NCBI GenBank assembly: GCA_921293015.1
Contig: OV121090.1
Location: forward strand, 20,350,304-20,414,303
DNA from: Phorcus lineatus
Lineage: Eukaryota; Mollusca; Gastropoda; Trochida; Trochidae
DNA: 64,000 nucleotides
Direction of reading: 5' to 3'
Shown here: piece after piece, positions 26,876 to 37,564 of the stretch
Position numbering within the stretch: the first letter of the stretch is position 1
Layout of the letters: every line of letters starts with the position of its first letter
The notes under the pieces: generated by a model
Told to the model about the DNA's origin: nothing
What the model saw: the letters and a program-made list of their open reading frames with translations, nothing else
Databases searched by the model: none
Position numbers and translations under genes: made by a program

Positions 26876-28517
26876 ATGAAGGTTGTTCTCATTGCCGCTT
26901 GTTTTCTCGTCCTGGTTGCACTGACCTCAGCACAGGGATTGGGACAGGTCCGTTCTTGTTCCTTTTCCCGGTTGTAAATGCAAACAACGTTGACGTTGAA
27001 TGTTTTAATATTTTTCACAATATGTATAGTTCTTATATTAGGGTATTTATGTATTTATTTAATTGAGATTGTATCCATAACTTCTGCAATAACCAAATGA
27101 GAAAGAGGATACAGTAATATAAATAATTGAGTTACAGAACATGTGATACACCTGACAATCGACCAGAGCATTGTACTTTATCATAAGCATTGAGTTGATA
27201 TATTAATCACATATGATCTTTTAATATGATTATTTAAATTGTTTTTGCCATGAAACTGTTTTTTAACTAAAATGTTTGACTAAATGTATCGCATTATATA
27301 ATGTTTATGATTCTAGTGCCAGAATAGCAATGACCGATGCAACAACAACGGTCTGAACTGTTGTAATGAGCTGCAATGTGTCAACAACCGCTGTAGACGC
27401 AGTGGGGGATCTGGACCCGGGGGCAATGTAAGTACTTCAGAGATAGTAAGGATACCTTTTAGAACTAATGAATATTAAAGTCATTGGGCATAATAACTGA
27501 CTTAAAACGTCAGTATCTTACTATTTCCTTGCCAACACGAGTGTGGTATCATACCAAACTTGAAACGTATATAAGCCACTCTTTCTCTTCACAATTTGTG
27601 GTATTAAATCTAACTTGAAAATAAAAAAGTGACTCTTTCCTTGCAAATATGTAGTATCATAACAACCTGGGCCTAGATTTTCGAAGCTCTCTTAGTGCTA
27701 AGATAGTCGTAAGTACCATACATTATCATTGGCTTACGATTATCTTAGCACTAAGAGAGCTTCGAAAATCTAGGCCCAGAACTTAAACTCATGTCATTAA
27801 ACTATTTGCCATCTGTGTAGTGCCGCTACTACTAGATGGCAGTCATTTCATTGGCTTTTCATGTACATAACGATAAGCATTTCGCCTATTAGGTATCGGA
27901 GTATTGAAATGGCTGTCAAAAAATCTTTTTTTCTAATGAAGCAGTATGCTGATGCAAACACTTGCCATTTAAACGTCGGCTGTTGTAGTAAAACTTATGT
28001 TGTACTAAGACAATTCCTTGCTGGCACTTGATATAAATGGATGAATTAATACTCCAATCTGTACCCATTTCTTTTTTCAGAATCGTTGTATCCAGCGTGG
28101 CGTACTAATGTATTAGTAATCTGTGTAATGCCGTTATTACTAGATAGCCGGTCATGTACATAATGATAGGCATATCTCCTATCAGATTCAAACTATTGAA
28201 AGCGATGTGAAAAAATAATATTTGCTTATGAAGAATGCTGATAAGTGCCATGCGAACACTTGCCATATAAACTTGGTGGGGGGGAAACTAAGTAAATGTC
28301 GGCTGTTGTAGTGAAATTTATGTTTTTCTAAGACAATCCCTTGCTGACACTTGATATTAATGAATGGATAAATACTTCAATCTCTACCCATTTCTTTTTT
28401 CAGAATCGTTGTATCCAACGTGACGATGAATGTGAACTCGGCGGAAGACGTCAGTGCTGCAGAAATCTCCAATGCAAGAGAGCAAGCTTTGGAAATAGAA
28501 GAACATGCCAGCGATAA
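26876..28517 (+). CDS. Gene B: secreted double-knottin peptide
   Basis: Coding exons 26876-26947, 27317-27427 and 28404-28517 give 98 residues. Exon 1 encodes a signal peptide (cleavage expected after about residue 19) and a five-residue spacer. Its donor is the poor GTCCGT, where C and D have GTAC, so splicing may be leaky. Exon 2 is a knottin with C-x6-C-x6-CC-x4-C-x4-C and a Gly/Pro/Ser-rich linker ending in Asn. Exon 3 is a second knottin, C-x6-C-x7-CC-x4-C-x10-C, strongly basic. All introns are phase 0. Intron 2 is expanded by a partial duplication that left an exon relic at 28081 and by a 111 bp hairpin. Almost identical to genes C and D in both knottin exons. Probably a defence or other secreted effector peptide; function inferred from fold type only. 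Confidence 0.9.
27460..27665 (+). repeat. Intronic minisatellite-like repeats
   Basis: Degenerate 55-75 bp copies of a motif like 'actctttccttgcaaatatgtggtatcataac' followed by 'aacttgaaa' occur in intron 2 of gene B, and again in the same intron of gene C (about 40870-41070). A fragment also lies in gene D (about 50280-50345). Their sharing shows that the introns descend from one ancestor. Confidence 0.55.
27668..27778. repeat. Near-perfect 111 bp palindromic element
   Basis: The left arm begins 'tgggcctagattttcgaag' and the right arm is its reverse complement ending in 'aaaatctaggccca'. The arms are about 45 bp with a central loop of about 20 bp ('taccatacattatcattgg'). The corresponding intron of gene C lacks it, so it inserted after B and C separated or was lost from C. 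It looks like a palindromic MITE and would form a strong hairpin in the pre-mRNA. No clear target-site duplication. Confidence 0.8.
28081..28116 (+). pseudogene. Relic or alternative third exon in gene B
   Basis: An intact acceptor (pyrimidine tract 'cccatttcttttttcag') identical to that of the true exon 3 precedes 'aatcgttgtatccagcgtgg'. This matches the first 20 bases of exon 3 except for one base. After NRCIQR the frame runs into a stop at 28114-28116. It results from partial tandem duplication of the intron 2 to exon 3 junction (copies roughly 27818-28100 and 28119-28423). If used, it would yield a single-knottin isoform with an 11-residue tail. Confidence 0.7.
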
Positions 28518-28562
28518 TATGAATTATGTGCATTGTGAGATCAGTAAAAAAATAAGTAGATT

Positions 28563-28568
28563 AATAAA
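28563..28568 (+). terminator. Polyadenylation signal of gene B
   Basis: AATAAA 46 bp after the stop codon, in 'gattaataaagttttg'. The same context is found at gene C (41530-41535). Confidence 0.75.
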
Positions 28569-28569
28569 G

Positions 28570-30547
28570 TTTTGAAACTCTATTCTCGAGTCGTTGTATT
28601 TTTGTCACTGAATATCAATGAAAATTAATATCATTTACGTTTTGTTGATTTTGAACATGTAGATGAAATTGAGATATGTGCTGTCCCTTAAGTTGAATTT
28701 CCAAACAACGTCAAGCTGATCTTCACATGAATAAGTAAAATAGAAAATGTAATAATAATTCAACCACAGGTTAAACAGTGATTACCATTCCTCAAATGTT
28801 TAAAACCATACTGTCCCAATTTTGACCTGATTTCAATTTAAAGTAAATGCAAATCATAATTAAAACCAAGAAACATTTTTCTCGCCTGCAATGAAATTAA
28901 GGAATTATCGGAAATTTCTTCCGTTAACGGAAAGGACTTCCCCGCGCTATTTTTAGATATTTGACACCGTGTCCATATAAGGAAAGCACAAACCGACCTT
29001 GACCTTAGAAAAAGTGAATACGGAACCAAGTCTGTAACTTCTGACAGATCACACGACCTCGCGTTTTTTTCTCAATCAAATAAAACAACACGCCGAAACA
29101 AAGGTAAGTTAAGCATATGCATGTAGAGAGATGTTGTTAGAGAGATGGGATAGAGAATTAATGCATACTAACAAATCTGGACCCCGTTTCACAAAAAATC
29201 GTAACCTAGTTTACGAGTGTTTTTCACACGTAACGTAGATCTACAATTTGGATGCGTTTCACAAAAAAGTGCAGGTGTAAACTAGTAGCGATATTAGTCG
29301 TAAATCTAGGGAGCTCCTTTCCACTCGTAAGTCCTTACGTGTGAAATGTATTGCTAATATTAGGGATTTTCACACACCTGCAACAGGAAGATTTTGTTTT
29401 GTTTGGGAGAAAAACTTTCGTCCGAGTGACCGGTGAGATGCAAGTTTGTTGCCTGTGACTATTAAAGGACGTTTGCACAAAACTCACATTTTATGTTGTC
29501 GAAAATCATATTTGAGATAAAAGAAAGATACAACAAACCAGTAAATAAACTTATTTTTTTCGTATCTACACTTAAATTGTCCTTGAATTCGTAGTTAGTA
29601 ATGAAATAAAAGAGTTGCTTCCCTTTAATTCTAGTGCCGTGCGAAATTGAGACCTTTGAAAATTCATACCCAACGCAGACTAGAGAGAATCGATATTCTT
29701 TTTTCAACTAGACCTATACGAAAACATACAATAGTTGTTATCCAAATAAAATAAAATAAATAATAAAATGTTTATGTTAAATAATATCGACAAATTACTG
29801 TCCATGAATCATGATAGGCCTAGTGAGATATAATCAAAATAAAAAAAAGGTGTGGCTATTCCTTCAAGTGCATCTAACTTATGTAAATGAAATTTATAGA
29901 TTTAATAATTTATTTTATATTTATGTTATTTTTTTAACCTCTCTCTACTTGTTCACGTTCTGTCTTCAAATATTTAAATAAATTTTGAACATTATTAGAG
30001 GAGAGTTTTTTTTAGTTGATACATGTGTAACCTATTCTTTTCCATGTGAATACTATATGAAGACCCAATTCAAATCAATTTTAAATCAAATTTTAAATAT
30101 TATCTACAAAAACCAAACTAAATAATCACAGGGATAAAGACTATGACATCACTGTTGCATGGAACTGAATACATCTGCAACAAAAAATTACCAGTGCTTA
30201 TTACAGTGACTGAAGCAGGTTGAAAATTCTTTACAACATTGTTTTCATGTTTCTCTTGATCCAAAAATGCTCTTTTGTTCTGGGAATTGTTTGACTTAAC
30301 AGATTTCTGCCTATATGGCATTACAAATATGGGTTAACAATAAACATATAATATATATATATAAATATAATATCACATAAAAAATAACATGGATGGTTAA
30401 TTTATTAAATCTATTTTATTTCAAAATTCAAATCAGTAAATTTTCCCACTTCATCGATACATATATTCAGCTTTGAAAATATTGTCAATTGACATGAAAC
30501 TTATTCACCAAAAATGTCACATCTCTAGCTTTGGGGGTGCAGTAGTA
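28570..30547. other. Spacer after gene B
   Basis: No gene seen. At 29180-29350 there is a repeat-like segment with 'ccccgtttcacaaaaaa', then 'gcgtttcacaaaaaa' and inverted 'acgtgtgaaa' pieces, typical of dispersed animal repeats. Short minus-strand frames at 28838-29029 and 29462-29707 lack coding evidence. Confidence 0.4.
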
Positions 30548-30825
30548 GGCGACGTGAGGTGATATGGGTTTTTTTAAGCCGGTTGCAAGAAAATTTCACT
30601 TATATATAAAACAACTTCTAGTATCATTGTGGCTGTGCATTGCAGTGAAACTTGCGAGCAACCGCTGGAACAAGTGAACCATGAGTGAAACTGCGCTGAG
30701 AACCAGTGTAGCATTGCACCCAGACCTGTACTTCAGACAAAGTTTCTGAGTCTGTGGCAGTATTGACACCACAGACCGCTTGTTCTGAAGCCCAACACGC
30801 TAACTGCTGCGCTATCCAGCCCCCC
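30548..30825 (-). mobile_element. tRNA-derived SINE, copy 2 (diverged)
   Basis: Minus-strand head at 30825 with an A box ('tagcgcagcagttagcgtg') and a degenerate B box. The body blocks 'gggtgcaatgctacac', 'cttgttccagcggttgct' and 'gcaatgcacagccac' match copy 1 at 22905-23225. It is older than copy 1 and no longer has a good B box, so it is unlikely to be transcribed from its own promoter. Confidence 0.75.
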
Positions 30826-31270
30826 AGTTGAGAAGAAAAAAATAAGTTCACTGATAATGGATAATGGGCTATGCCATTAACCCATCTGGCTTCATAGGCG
30901 TGACAGTGAATTTATTTATTTACTGCTGAAAACAATATTTTACTGATTTAAAAAATAATATACACTTTAATGACATAAGCAGGTTAAGATGACAATGACA
31001 TGACCATAACAGAGTTGATAAGCTTCGAACCTTAGTCTCCCATAGATTTTCAAATAAACTCTAGGTAAAGTTACTCATCACATTACTATTTAAATGTCAC
31101 TTGATCAAATTACACATAAAGAAGTTCATTTTGGTCTCCATGATAGTCCCAAAAGCACATGATGGGTCTGCTATAGGATGAAAGAAAATAACAATCTATC
31201 TTCTTCTTCAATACATTTCTTGATGAAAACTTGTTGCAGAACAGTGGTGATCTGCTACTAAGAGCTTTCT

Positions 31271-33959
31271 TCAAACTTTCTGAAACAAAAACAAGAAAAG
31301 TTAGACACTGACTACCATAAGCATGCTGATTTCAGAATCAGGGCAGAATATGAACAAACTCAATGTAATTTTAATATAAAATCTACCTTTGTCTCAACTT
31401 ACAAATTGAAGTTAATACCTCATCTTAAAAAATTAAAAAACAAGTTTTGATATAAATTCAACACTGAAAAAAACACATTTTTTTTCGAAGACTGATTCTA
31501 CCTAATAAGAAAACTGGCACCCTTGATTTGTATCTTTGATTACAAGCCTATAATTATTCAATATATTCAGAATAGAGACTTGAGATTTCATTAAAAGGTG
31601 ACTTTATCAAAGGTCAATGTTCAAATATATTTAGTCAGTATCAATCATTACAATTTTGTGGAGAAATACAGAACTGTCATGGGTGATATGGTACACAAAC
31701 AAGAAATTATAAGAAATCACACTATTGCTAAAAAAAATATTTTTACCTTTAAAAAGGCCTAGTTGTGAAAAACTTAGTTATTTGAACATCGGTTTTAAAT
31801 ATATAAAAAATGATAAATAAAAAACACCCGCTAAATTCAATTTTATTTTGATTTTCATGAGTTTTATAGTCTTGAGCCTTCATGAGTCATGTTCGGTACT
31901 GACAAGATAAAAAGAAACGTGCAATGAAAAGCCAATGATATTTGTCAAGAATGTATGTGTAACTTATATGTTTAGATTGCCAAAATCACCTTCAATTTCA
32001 GTTTATAATGATACAAATATAAACCACGCAAGAGAATGTAGGTTAATAAAACACGGTTAACTGAATTAATTTGAATTTAATTAATTATTTACCTTGATGA
32101 TACTATGATTGCCACTTTTCAGGAGGGATAAATGTAAATTAAAACTGCTACACATGATGAACATCTGGAAAATAAATTAAAAAAATTTTAAATGATCAAA
32201 ACAAAATTACTTTGCTTGACAAATGATTAGAAAGTAGTTACAAATATGACAGAAGACACTTCAATTCTTACTTTCTAAAACTACAACACTTATTTTTGAA
32301 TTTTCAATTGGGGGTAAATTTCCCTCAAGACTGTCAATAAACATGATTGAATGCAGTATCAACTTTGACAAATTTTCAAATGCCATTGTCAAGACATGAT
32401 CCTAATATAAATGAGATGTCATCTCAAAAGTAACTATGCCTGAAAGTACAGTAAATGTTTTGCAATTTCATTAATTGCCAATACAGTCAAAACATTTGAG
32501 CATACTCAATGTTCATAAACATAATATGCCTTTAAATTCAATAGTTTACAAAGGCTATTTGAGATTATTTCAATTTCAGTCTTTATTCTTGCAATATTTA
32601 TTGCACAGTCCAATAATTTACTACACATTTGTACTTGCCAATTGCAAAACTCACCCAAGACTGCTTCAGGCCATCCAAAAAGAAGGCCACAGACTCTGAA
32701 TCCTGGTAGTGTATATGGACATCTGTGGCACTTTCTGTAATTCCCTCACACATCTATTGGCAGAGATTTAATGATTATTATTAATTTGAAATTCTGCTGA
32801 CTCAAGAGCATACAAAATTAAATCACAATAAATAAATCTACAAGATAAAGACAAGAATGTTTTACATTTATAATTATTCATATTATATTATTTTTATAAA
32901 GGTTCACCTCATTAATTTTTATATAATCGAGATAAAGTAAAATCAACACATATCACTGAGAATTATATACACAAAAGCATCATACATTTTGATGAATAAT
33001 TACATCAAGTAGTAATTTATACTTATTTACTAAACAGATTTCTCTTGAAAAATATGTTGCATAAAAATATTTTTACTTTTCTACTAATTTGATACAAATT
33101 TAATGAATACTAGATAAATAATTTTATTAGTTTTAATTGAGAAAACTAATGTTAATATTCGGACCTCATTATGTAATGTATACGCACATCTGAAGCAGAT
33201 AAAAATAATCATTCATCCAGTGTGTTCTCATCCCAGAAGCAAGTAGCCCATCTGTCCACGTGAAAGGATTTAGACCTGTAAAAATCAATGATTAAATAAT
33301 GATTTTGTTATGCAAGTTATGATTAATAACTGAAATGAAGTGGAGCTTTTTTAACAATTAAGAGTGAAATAGACATGAGATTTGAACAACATCATATGAT
33401 ACTTTCATAATAGAATCTAATCATAATCTGTCCAATATCTTTAGTTCCTAACACAATATATCCTTTATATAAATGTTGAAATAATTAATTTCAAGTACAT
33501 GAATATTGCATGTGCCTGTATATTTGAATTTAAGCACTGTGGTGATGTAACACAACCAAGAAAAGGCAATAAAGTATTTATTATTATTATTATTGTATTG
33601 GATTATGGATACAGAAAACTATCGAGTTTTTACACGCATATGCCCATGCCGACACTTGAGGAGAGAAGTACTTATGAACTATCAGTGTGTAGCCTGTCAT
33701 TATTATTTGAATAAATCAACTACTTTGAATGAATGATGACCATATGACTCAAACTGACTCGGTCATATTCTAGTGTCAATCGCTATGAAAATCTAAATTT
33801 TACGACGTTCACAGCAAGATTATCTTTGGAATTTACCAATTCTTACCAGGCATTTAGCAGTTGTTTCCTCGGCATCTCGTGACTAAAGCCCAGCCGTCCT
33901 CCTCGGGAAATTACATCGCTCAAAATTCGCCCGCAGACAAACTCAGCAAGTGCAGCCAT
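31271..33959 (-). CDS. Unidentified spliced gene on the minus strand
   Basis: Five exon-like blocks with good splice sites run right to left. Exon 1 has ATG at 33959 and donor GTAAGA after 33847. Exon 2 starts after 'gatttttacag' at 33275. Exon 3 is 32753-32655 (33 codons, phase 0 both ends, donor GTGAGT). Exon 4 is 32164-32093 (24 codons, donor GTAAAT). Exon 5 begins at 31279 and stops at 31271 after two codons. Exons 3-5 join cleanly in frame. Exon 1 opens with MAALAEFVCGRIL. Exon 2 is protein-like in two frames: the one that follows exon 1 stops at 33209, while the one that leads into exon 3 does not match exon 1's phase. So either an exon is missed, the exon 1 product is short, or there is an indel. 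I do not recognise the protein. The CpG-rich 5' end and intron layout suggest a housekeeping-type gene. Confidence 0.45.
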
Positions 33960-34070
33960 GTTGTTTATTCTGTCACTGTGCGCAATGAAACGCGCGAACC
34001 AGTTACGTTGGTGATTCCATTATGTCCGGACATGCGCACTGGGCTTTGACCTAGATTATGTCAACAGCGA
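33940..34070 (-). promoter_or_regulatory. CpG-rich start region of the minus-strand gene
   Basis: A local rise in CpG around the ATG at 33959 includes 'gcgcaatgaaacgcgcgaacc' and TGCGCATG (minus, about 34030), a half-site of the NRF1 palindrome. There is no TATA box at the usual distance. This is the usual look of a broad promoter, unlike the TATA-driven knottin genes. Confidence 0.45.
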
Positions 34071-36240
34071 ATTTCCGCTGGCCACCAGCGGGATTTTTAA
34101 ATCCGTTGAAATCGCTCTTTCTGTATACAATCTGTCCGTAAAATCGTGCTAAATATATCGTACGAAGTCCGCTCTTTCATTTTAAGACATATAATTTTTT
34201 TCCCATAGGCGTAATGTTAAAGGGGACATTATGGTTTTAATTGATCTAAAACCGTGCTTATATAATTATTGCAACCTTATTTACAACATATTCTCTTTTC
34301 AACTTACATACATTCCTATCAAATTATTTATAGAAGTGAAATTATTTATAGTCCAGTAATTCTGGTAGAAAGTTGACCTAACTGGCCACGTACTGCAACA
34401 GAAATGATTTTAAATGTTTCACGTTCCTGGACCATTCCTTCATGACATATGAAACAATATAGGAAACTCTCAGTGGTAAAATTGCAATACAGATTGTGAA
34501 AGCGACGATGACCCCTATGACCTTCGGGGTCAAATTTGACCTAGTTCTACCACTTAAAGTTTCCTACATTTTTCATATATTGTAAAGGAATAGTCAACGA
34601 ATTTAAAACAGTTGAAATAATTTCTATGGCAATTTGTGGCGGGTAAAATTGCTGTACTTTGAATAAAAGAGGAATAAAACTCAGTAACTAATTTCCTACA
34701 CATAGCATGTACGTATGTGGTAACTAGTGCAATATCGCCTCGCGTGTAACGTTAAAATATTGTGTTGTTTTGACGTCACAATGTTAGCACCGCAGTCACA
34801 ATGGCGACCAAAACGCGGAAATGTTTCGTTCAGTAAACACCATTCGGCAATTAAACAAAATTCTAAATTTCCTTCCATTTAATACTATAGTTATTGAACT
34901 CGTTAATGATTGAGTATCAAACTAACTTCCGTTCGTTTGAAACTTGATCATTAACTCGTTTGATAAAAATAGTATATATTGGAATGTAGTTTATTACCCT
35001 CTGTATATGAAAACAGATGATTGAAAATATACACTTTCATCATCGCCCAAACCAACTTTATCTAACTTCTTCATGGTTGTTTAAAGATGTTAGTTCAAGG
35101 GACAGTCTTTATAGTTTAAAAATAATTTTCAAAAATCCACAGGGTCAATGACGATTCTTCAAACAATGTCATATATTGATTATATTTTTCAATATTCATG
35201 ATAAACATGATGTTCTTGCATTGAGTGTTCTTAGGTTTTTCACATGACAGGCGAGGTGACCAATATTTGTCATGAACAGTTATAAAAGTTCTGTCACATG
35301 ACTTGGCCCAGTAGTAAGGTCACATGATTTTATTTTTTAAGCAATACATGACTATTGCTCCATTACATGATATAAACAAATATGTTATGGTTTCAACTTT
35401 GGCTTTGCAAACTTCACTGACATTATTCACATTATGAACTTTTGGAATTTCAGTTTTAAAAGTGTCAAGTTTTATTTGTACGTTAGTTTATAAAACATTT
35501 TAATGAAAACGTAACAAGTTGTTGTTGTTTATAATTTGCATGTTGTTTCAACTTTGCATATGCAAACTTCAGTTTAAAAAGTGTTAATTTGCATGTGTAC
35601 ATTAGGATAAACAAATAATACGAATGAAAACTGAGCGAGTAGTTGATGATAACGTACATGTTATTCCTAAAAATATGGAGAATAATTTGCAGGTTCACAA
35701 TTTGATAGTCTAGCTGATTATTTGAAATTGTAGAAGATGAAAGACTAGAGTAAAGGTCACTTGACATGACACCTATGGAGCAGTACAACGATCCTTAAAC
35801 GATCCTATTAAATTGAGATTGATAGAAGGCAGACGTCAAAGTGATTTAGATGACACAATAGTTAAGATGAAAGAAAACCCTTTCTTTATTTGATATAGTT
35901 GCTGTCATGAGATACTCGTTACAGTTTCTGAGCTCATCCAATCTCGATACTGGACAACTGTACTGTGCCTCCTGTGTGTTTATTGTAGTATGTTTATGGC
36001 AGACAGACAAGTATTTCATTTGAGTCTCACCTCAATTATGGTACAAGTATTACATTACATTTAAAAGAACATACATGATATACAAAAAAATGCTTTGAGC
36101 CACTCCATTAGGAGTTATGAGGGACTTAAAATTTATTTATGACACCACCATATATTGGGGCTTAGAAGATGGACTGCATGAGCTCGGTACTCCTGTAACT
36201 GGTTGTCTGACTGCTCTGTAGCGAGGTTGACAAAAGAGGT
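34070..36240. other. Repeat-rich spacer upstream of gene C
   Basis: No gene. Segments here recur elsewhere: 34240-34320 matches 41850-41920 ('gcttatataattattgcaacc', 'aacatattctct'), and 35690-35880 matches 46570-46760 ('gacatgacacctat', 'gagcagtacaa'). They mark the boundaries of the C and D duplication units. Confidence 0.5.
34715..34987 (-). repeat. CRE-carrying repeat plus fold-back, copy 2
   Basis: A CRE-type block (TGACGTCA at 34771-34778, then 'caatgttagcaccgcagtcacaatgg') is followed by a fold-back whose arms are 'ccatttaatactat ... aactcgtt' (from about 34876) and 'aactcgtttgataaaaatagtat ... ggaatg' (to about 34987). The same pair of modules in the same order is at 38360-38625, and in inverted order at about 47055-47350. 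Confidence 0.65.
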
Positions 36241-36303
36241 GGAAGGGAGACTACTCTCATTTTGACGTGATTCGACAAGTGCGAGAGAACGTAGATTCGT
36301 GAC

Positions 36304-36522
36304 TTGAAATATGACACAAGTCCTTGTGGCTGTTCATCGACAGCGAACTGTAGTTGTTTATGCTCTGTACGTTCCCGTGCCCTGATATTTGCATTATCTC
36401 AGTTGGAGGAACGTTGCCATCAGACGATGCAGGATGTAAACAAAGCGCTAAAGGGAGAAAACTCTACCGCAACTGCTTCATCGAAGAAATTAACAATTAA
36501 GAATTACTTTGAACACAAATAA
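36304..36522 (+). pseudogene. Protein-like open frame with a PIP-box-like C terminus
   Basis: Within this frame the stretch from 36402 ('ttatctcag' acceptor, then TTGGAGGAACG) to the stop at 36520-36522 reads like a genuine terminal exon. It has acidic/polar helical sequence, a Ser/Thr/Ala linker and the ending KKLTIKNYFEHK. The ending resembles a non-canonical PCNA-interacting box (hydrophobic-x-x-aromatic pair, with Lys in place of Gln). Upstream coding is broken across frames and no AATAAA follows closely, so it may be a decayed retrocopy or an isolated exon. I do not recognise the parent gene. Confidence 0.3.
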
Positions 36523-36839
36523 TACTTTTTCAAAAAAAATCCTACATTCATAGTTTATTATTCACAAATCTAATGTGATGTTTGATTGTGTTTTGTTGCT
36601 GATAACTGCTTGAATATAGGTGCGATATTAATCTGAAATATCGAGGTGGCAACGGAAAGGTCACTTGTACTCGATCGATTGATTGTAAAAGTAGTCCGGT
36701 AGTATGACGTCACTATCGTTGAATAACCTGTTTTGGTTACACAACATTCGTTGAATAACTTTCAACAGGTTACACAACACTTGTTTCAAATTACCAAAAT
36801 TATCCCATAGAGATATTCAGAACACGTGTGTAATAGATC

Positions 36840-37020
36840 AATTTACAAAATATGCAGTCGATACTGGTTGTAGAAACTACACATTGAATTTCCATTTAAT
36901 ACTGTTGTTATGTAACGATGTTTTATTAGTACAAGCGAAAACAGTTAGATATATCATCATAAATGAGTTTCAGTAAATACACTATTAAACGGAATGAAGT
37001 TTATTACTCGGTTTATTATT
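36840..37020 (+). repeat. Fold-back repeat upstream of gene C, matched upstream of D
   Basis: 'ccatttaatactgttgttatgtaac' (from about 36891) and the inverted arm 'tttcagtaaatacactattaaacggaatg' (to about 36997) form a fold-back. It is preceded by 'cagtcgatactggttgta' and followed by 'aattgaccactattgccaacagtg'. All three blocks recur in the same order at about 47025-47235 upstream of gene D, so the copy predates the C/D duplication. A separate TGACGTCA lies at 36705-36712. Confidence 0.6.
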
Positions 37021-37239
37021 CGCCTACGTAAATTGACCACTATTGCCAACAGTGTATTAAAATGGAATATAAAACTTACATTTTCCGCGACTTAGAGATT
37101 ATTCTCTCTCTGTAGCAGAAGATGTCTTAATTATAACAAAATAATATCAAATGAAACGTTCTTTGTGTTTTTTGTCCTCAACAAATGTTGAATAATGGGA
37201 TATTTCTCGACATCTGAACAATAATAATAATCATTTTAG

Positions 37240-37560
37240 AAACAATTTGAATATTGCATTTAAAAAGCAGTAAAAGTTAGATGATTATCAAAAGGATATA
37301 TCTCGTTCATCATCGTAACTGAATGACATTTTGCTTGCGACACATGTTCATTATTATGAATTCAAACTAGATATAACATTAGATGGTATCATCCATGTCA
37401 AAAAAGGAGGTAATCAAAGTCACATAGATATTGTTATCATCAACGTCAGACGTGTGATGACAATTTGTAAACATTTATATCATTCCAATGAATCTTCATG
37501 TCAAATTAACAACAGAAAAAACAAATACACGATTTTTTATGTGGTGTCGAATTTAAATAA
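37240..37560 (+). repeat. Conserved upstream block of gene C (paralogous to D)
   Basis: This stretch ('cattattatgaa', 'aatcaaagtcacata', 'atcatcaacgtcagac', 'aaacatttatatcattccaatgaatct') aligns with 47830-48080 upstream of D. A weaker match lies near 24960-25100 upstream of B. It lies 2.5 kb or less from the coding start and has no open frame of note. Either it is simply shared duplicated DNA or it contains a distal control element. Confidence 0.6.
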
Positions 37561-37564
37561 AATT

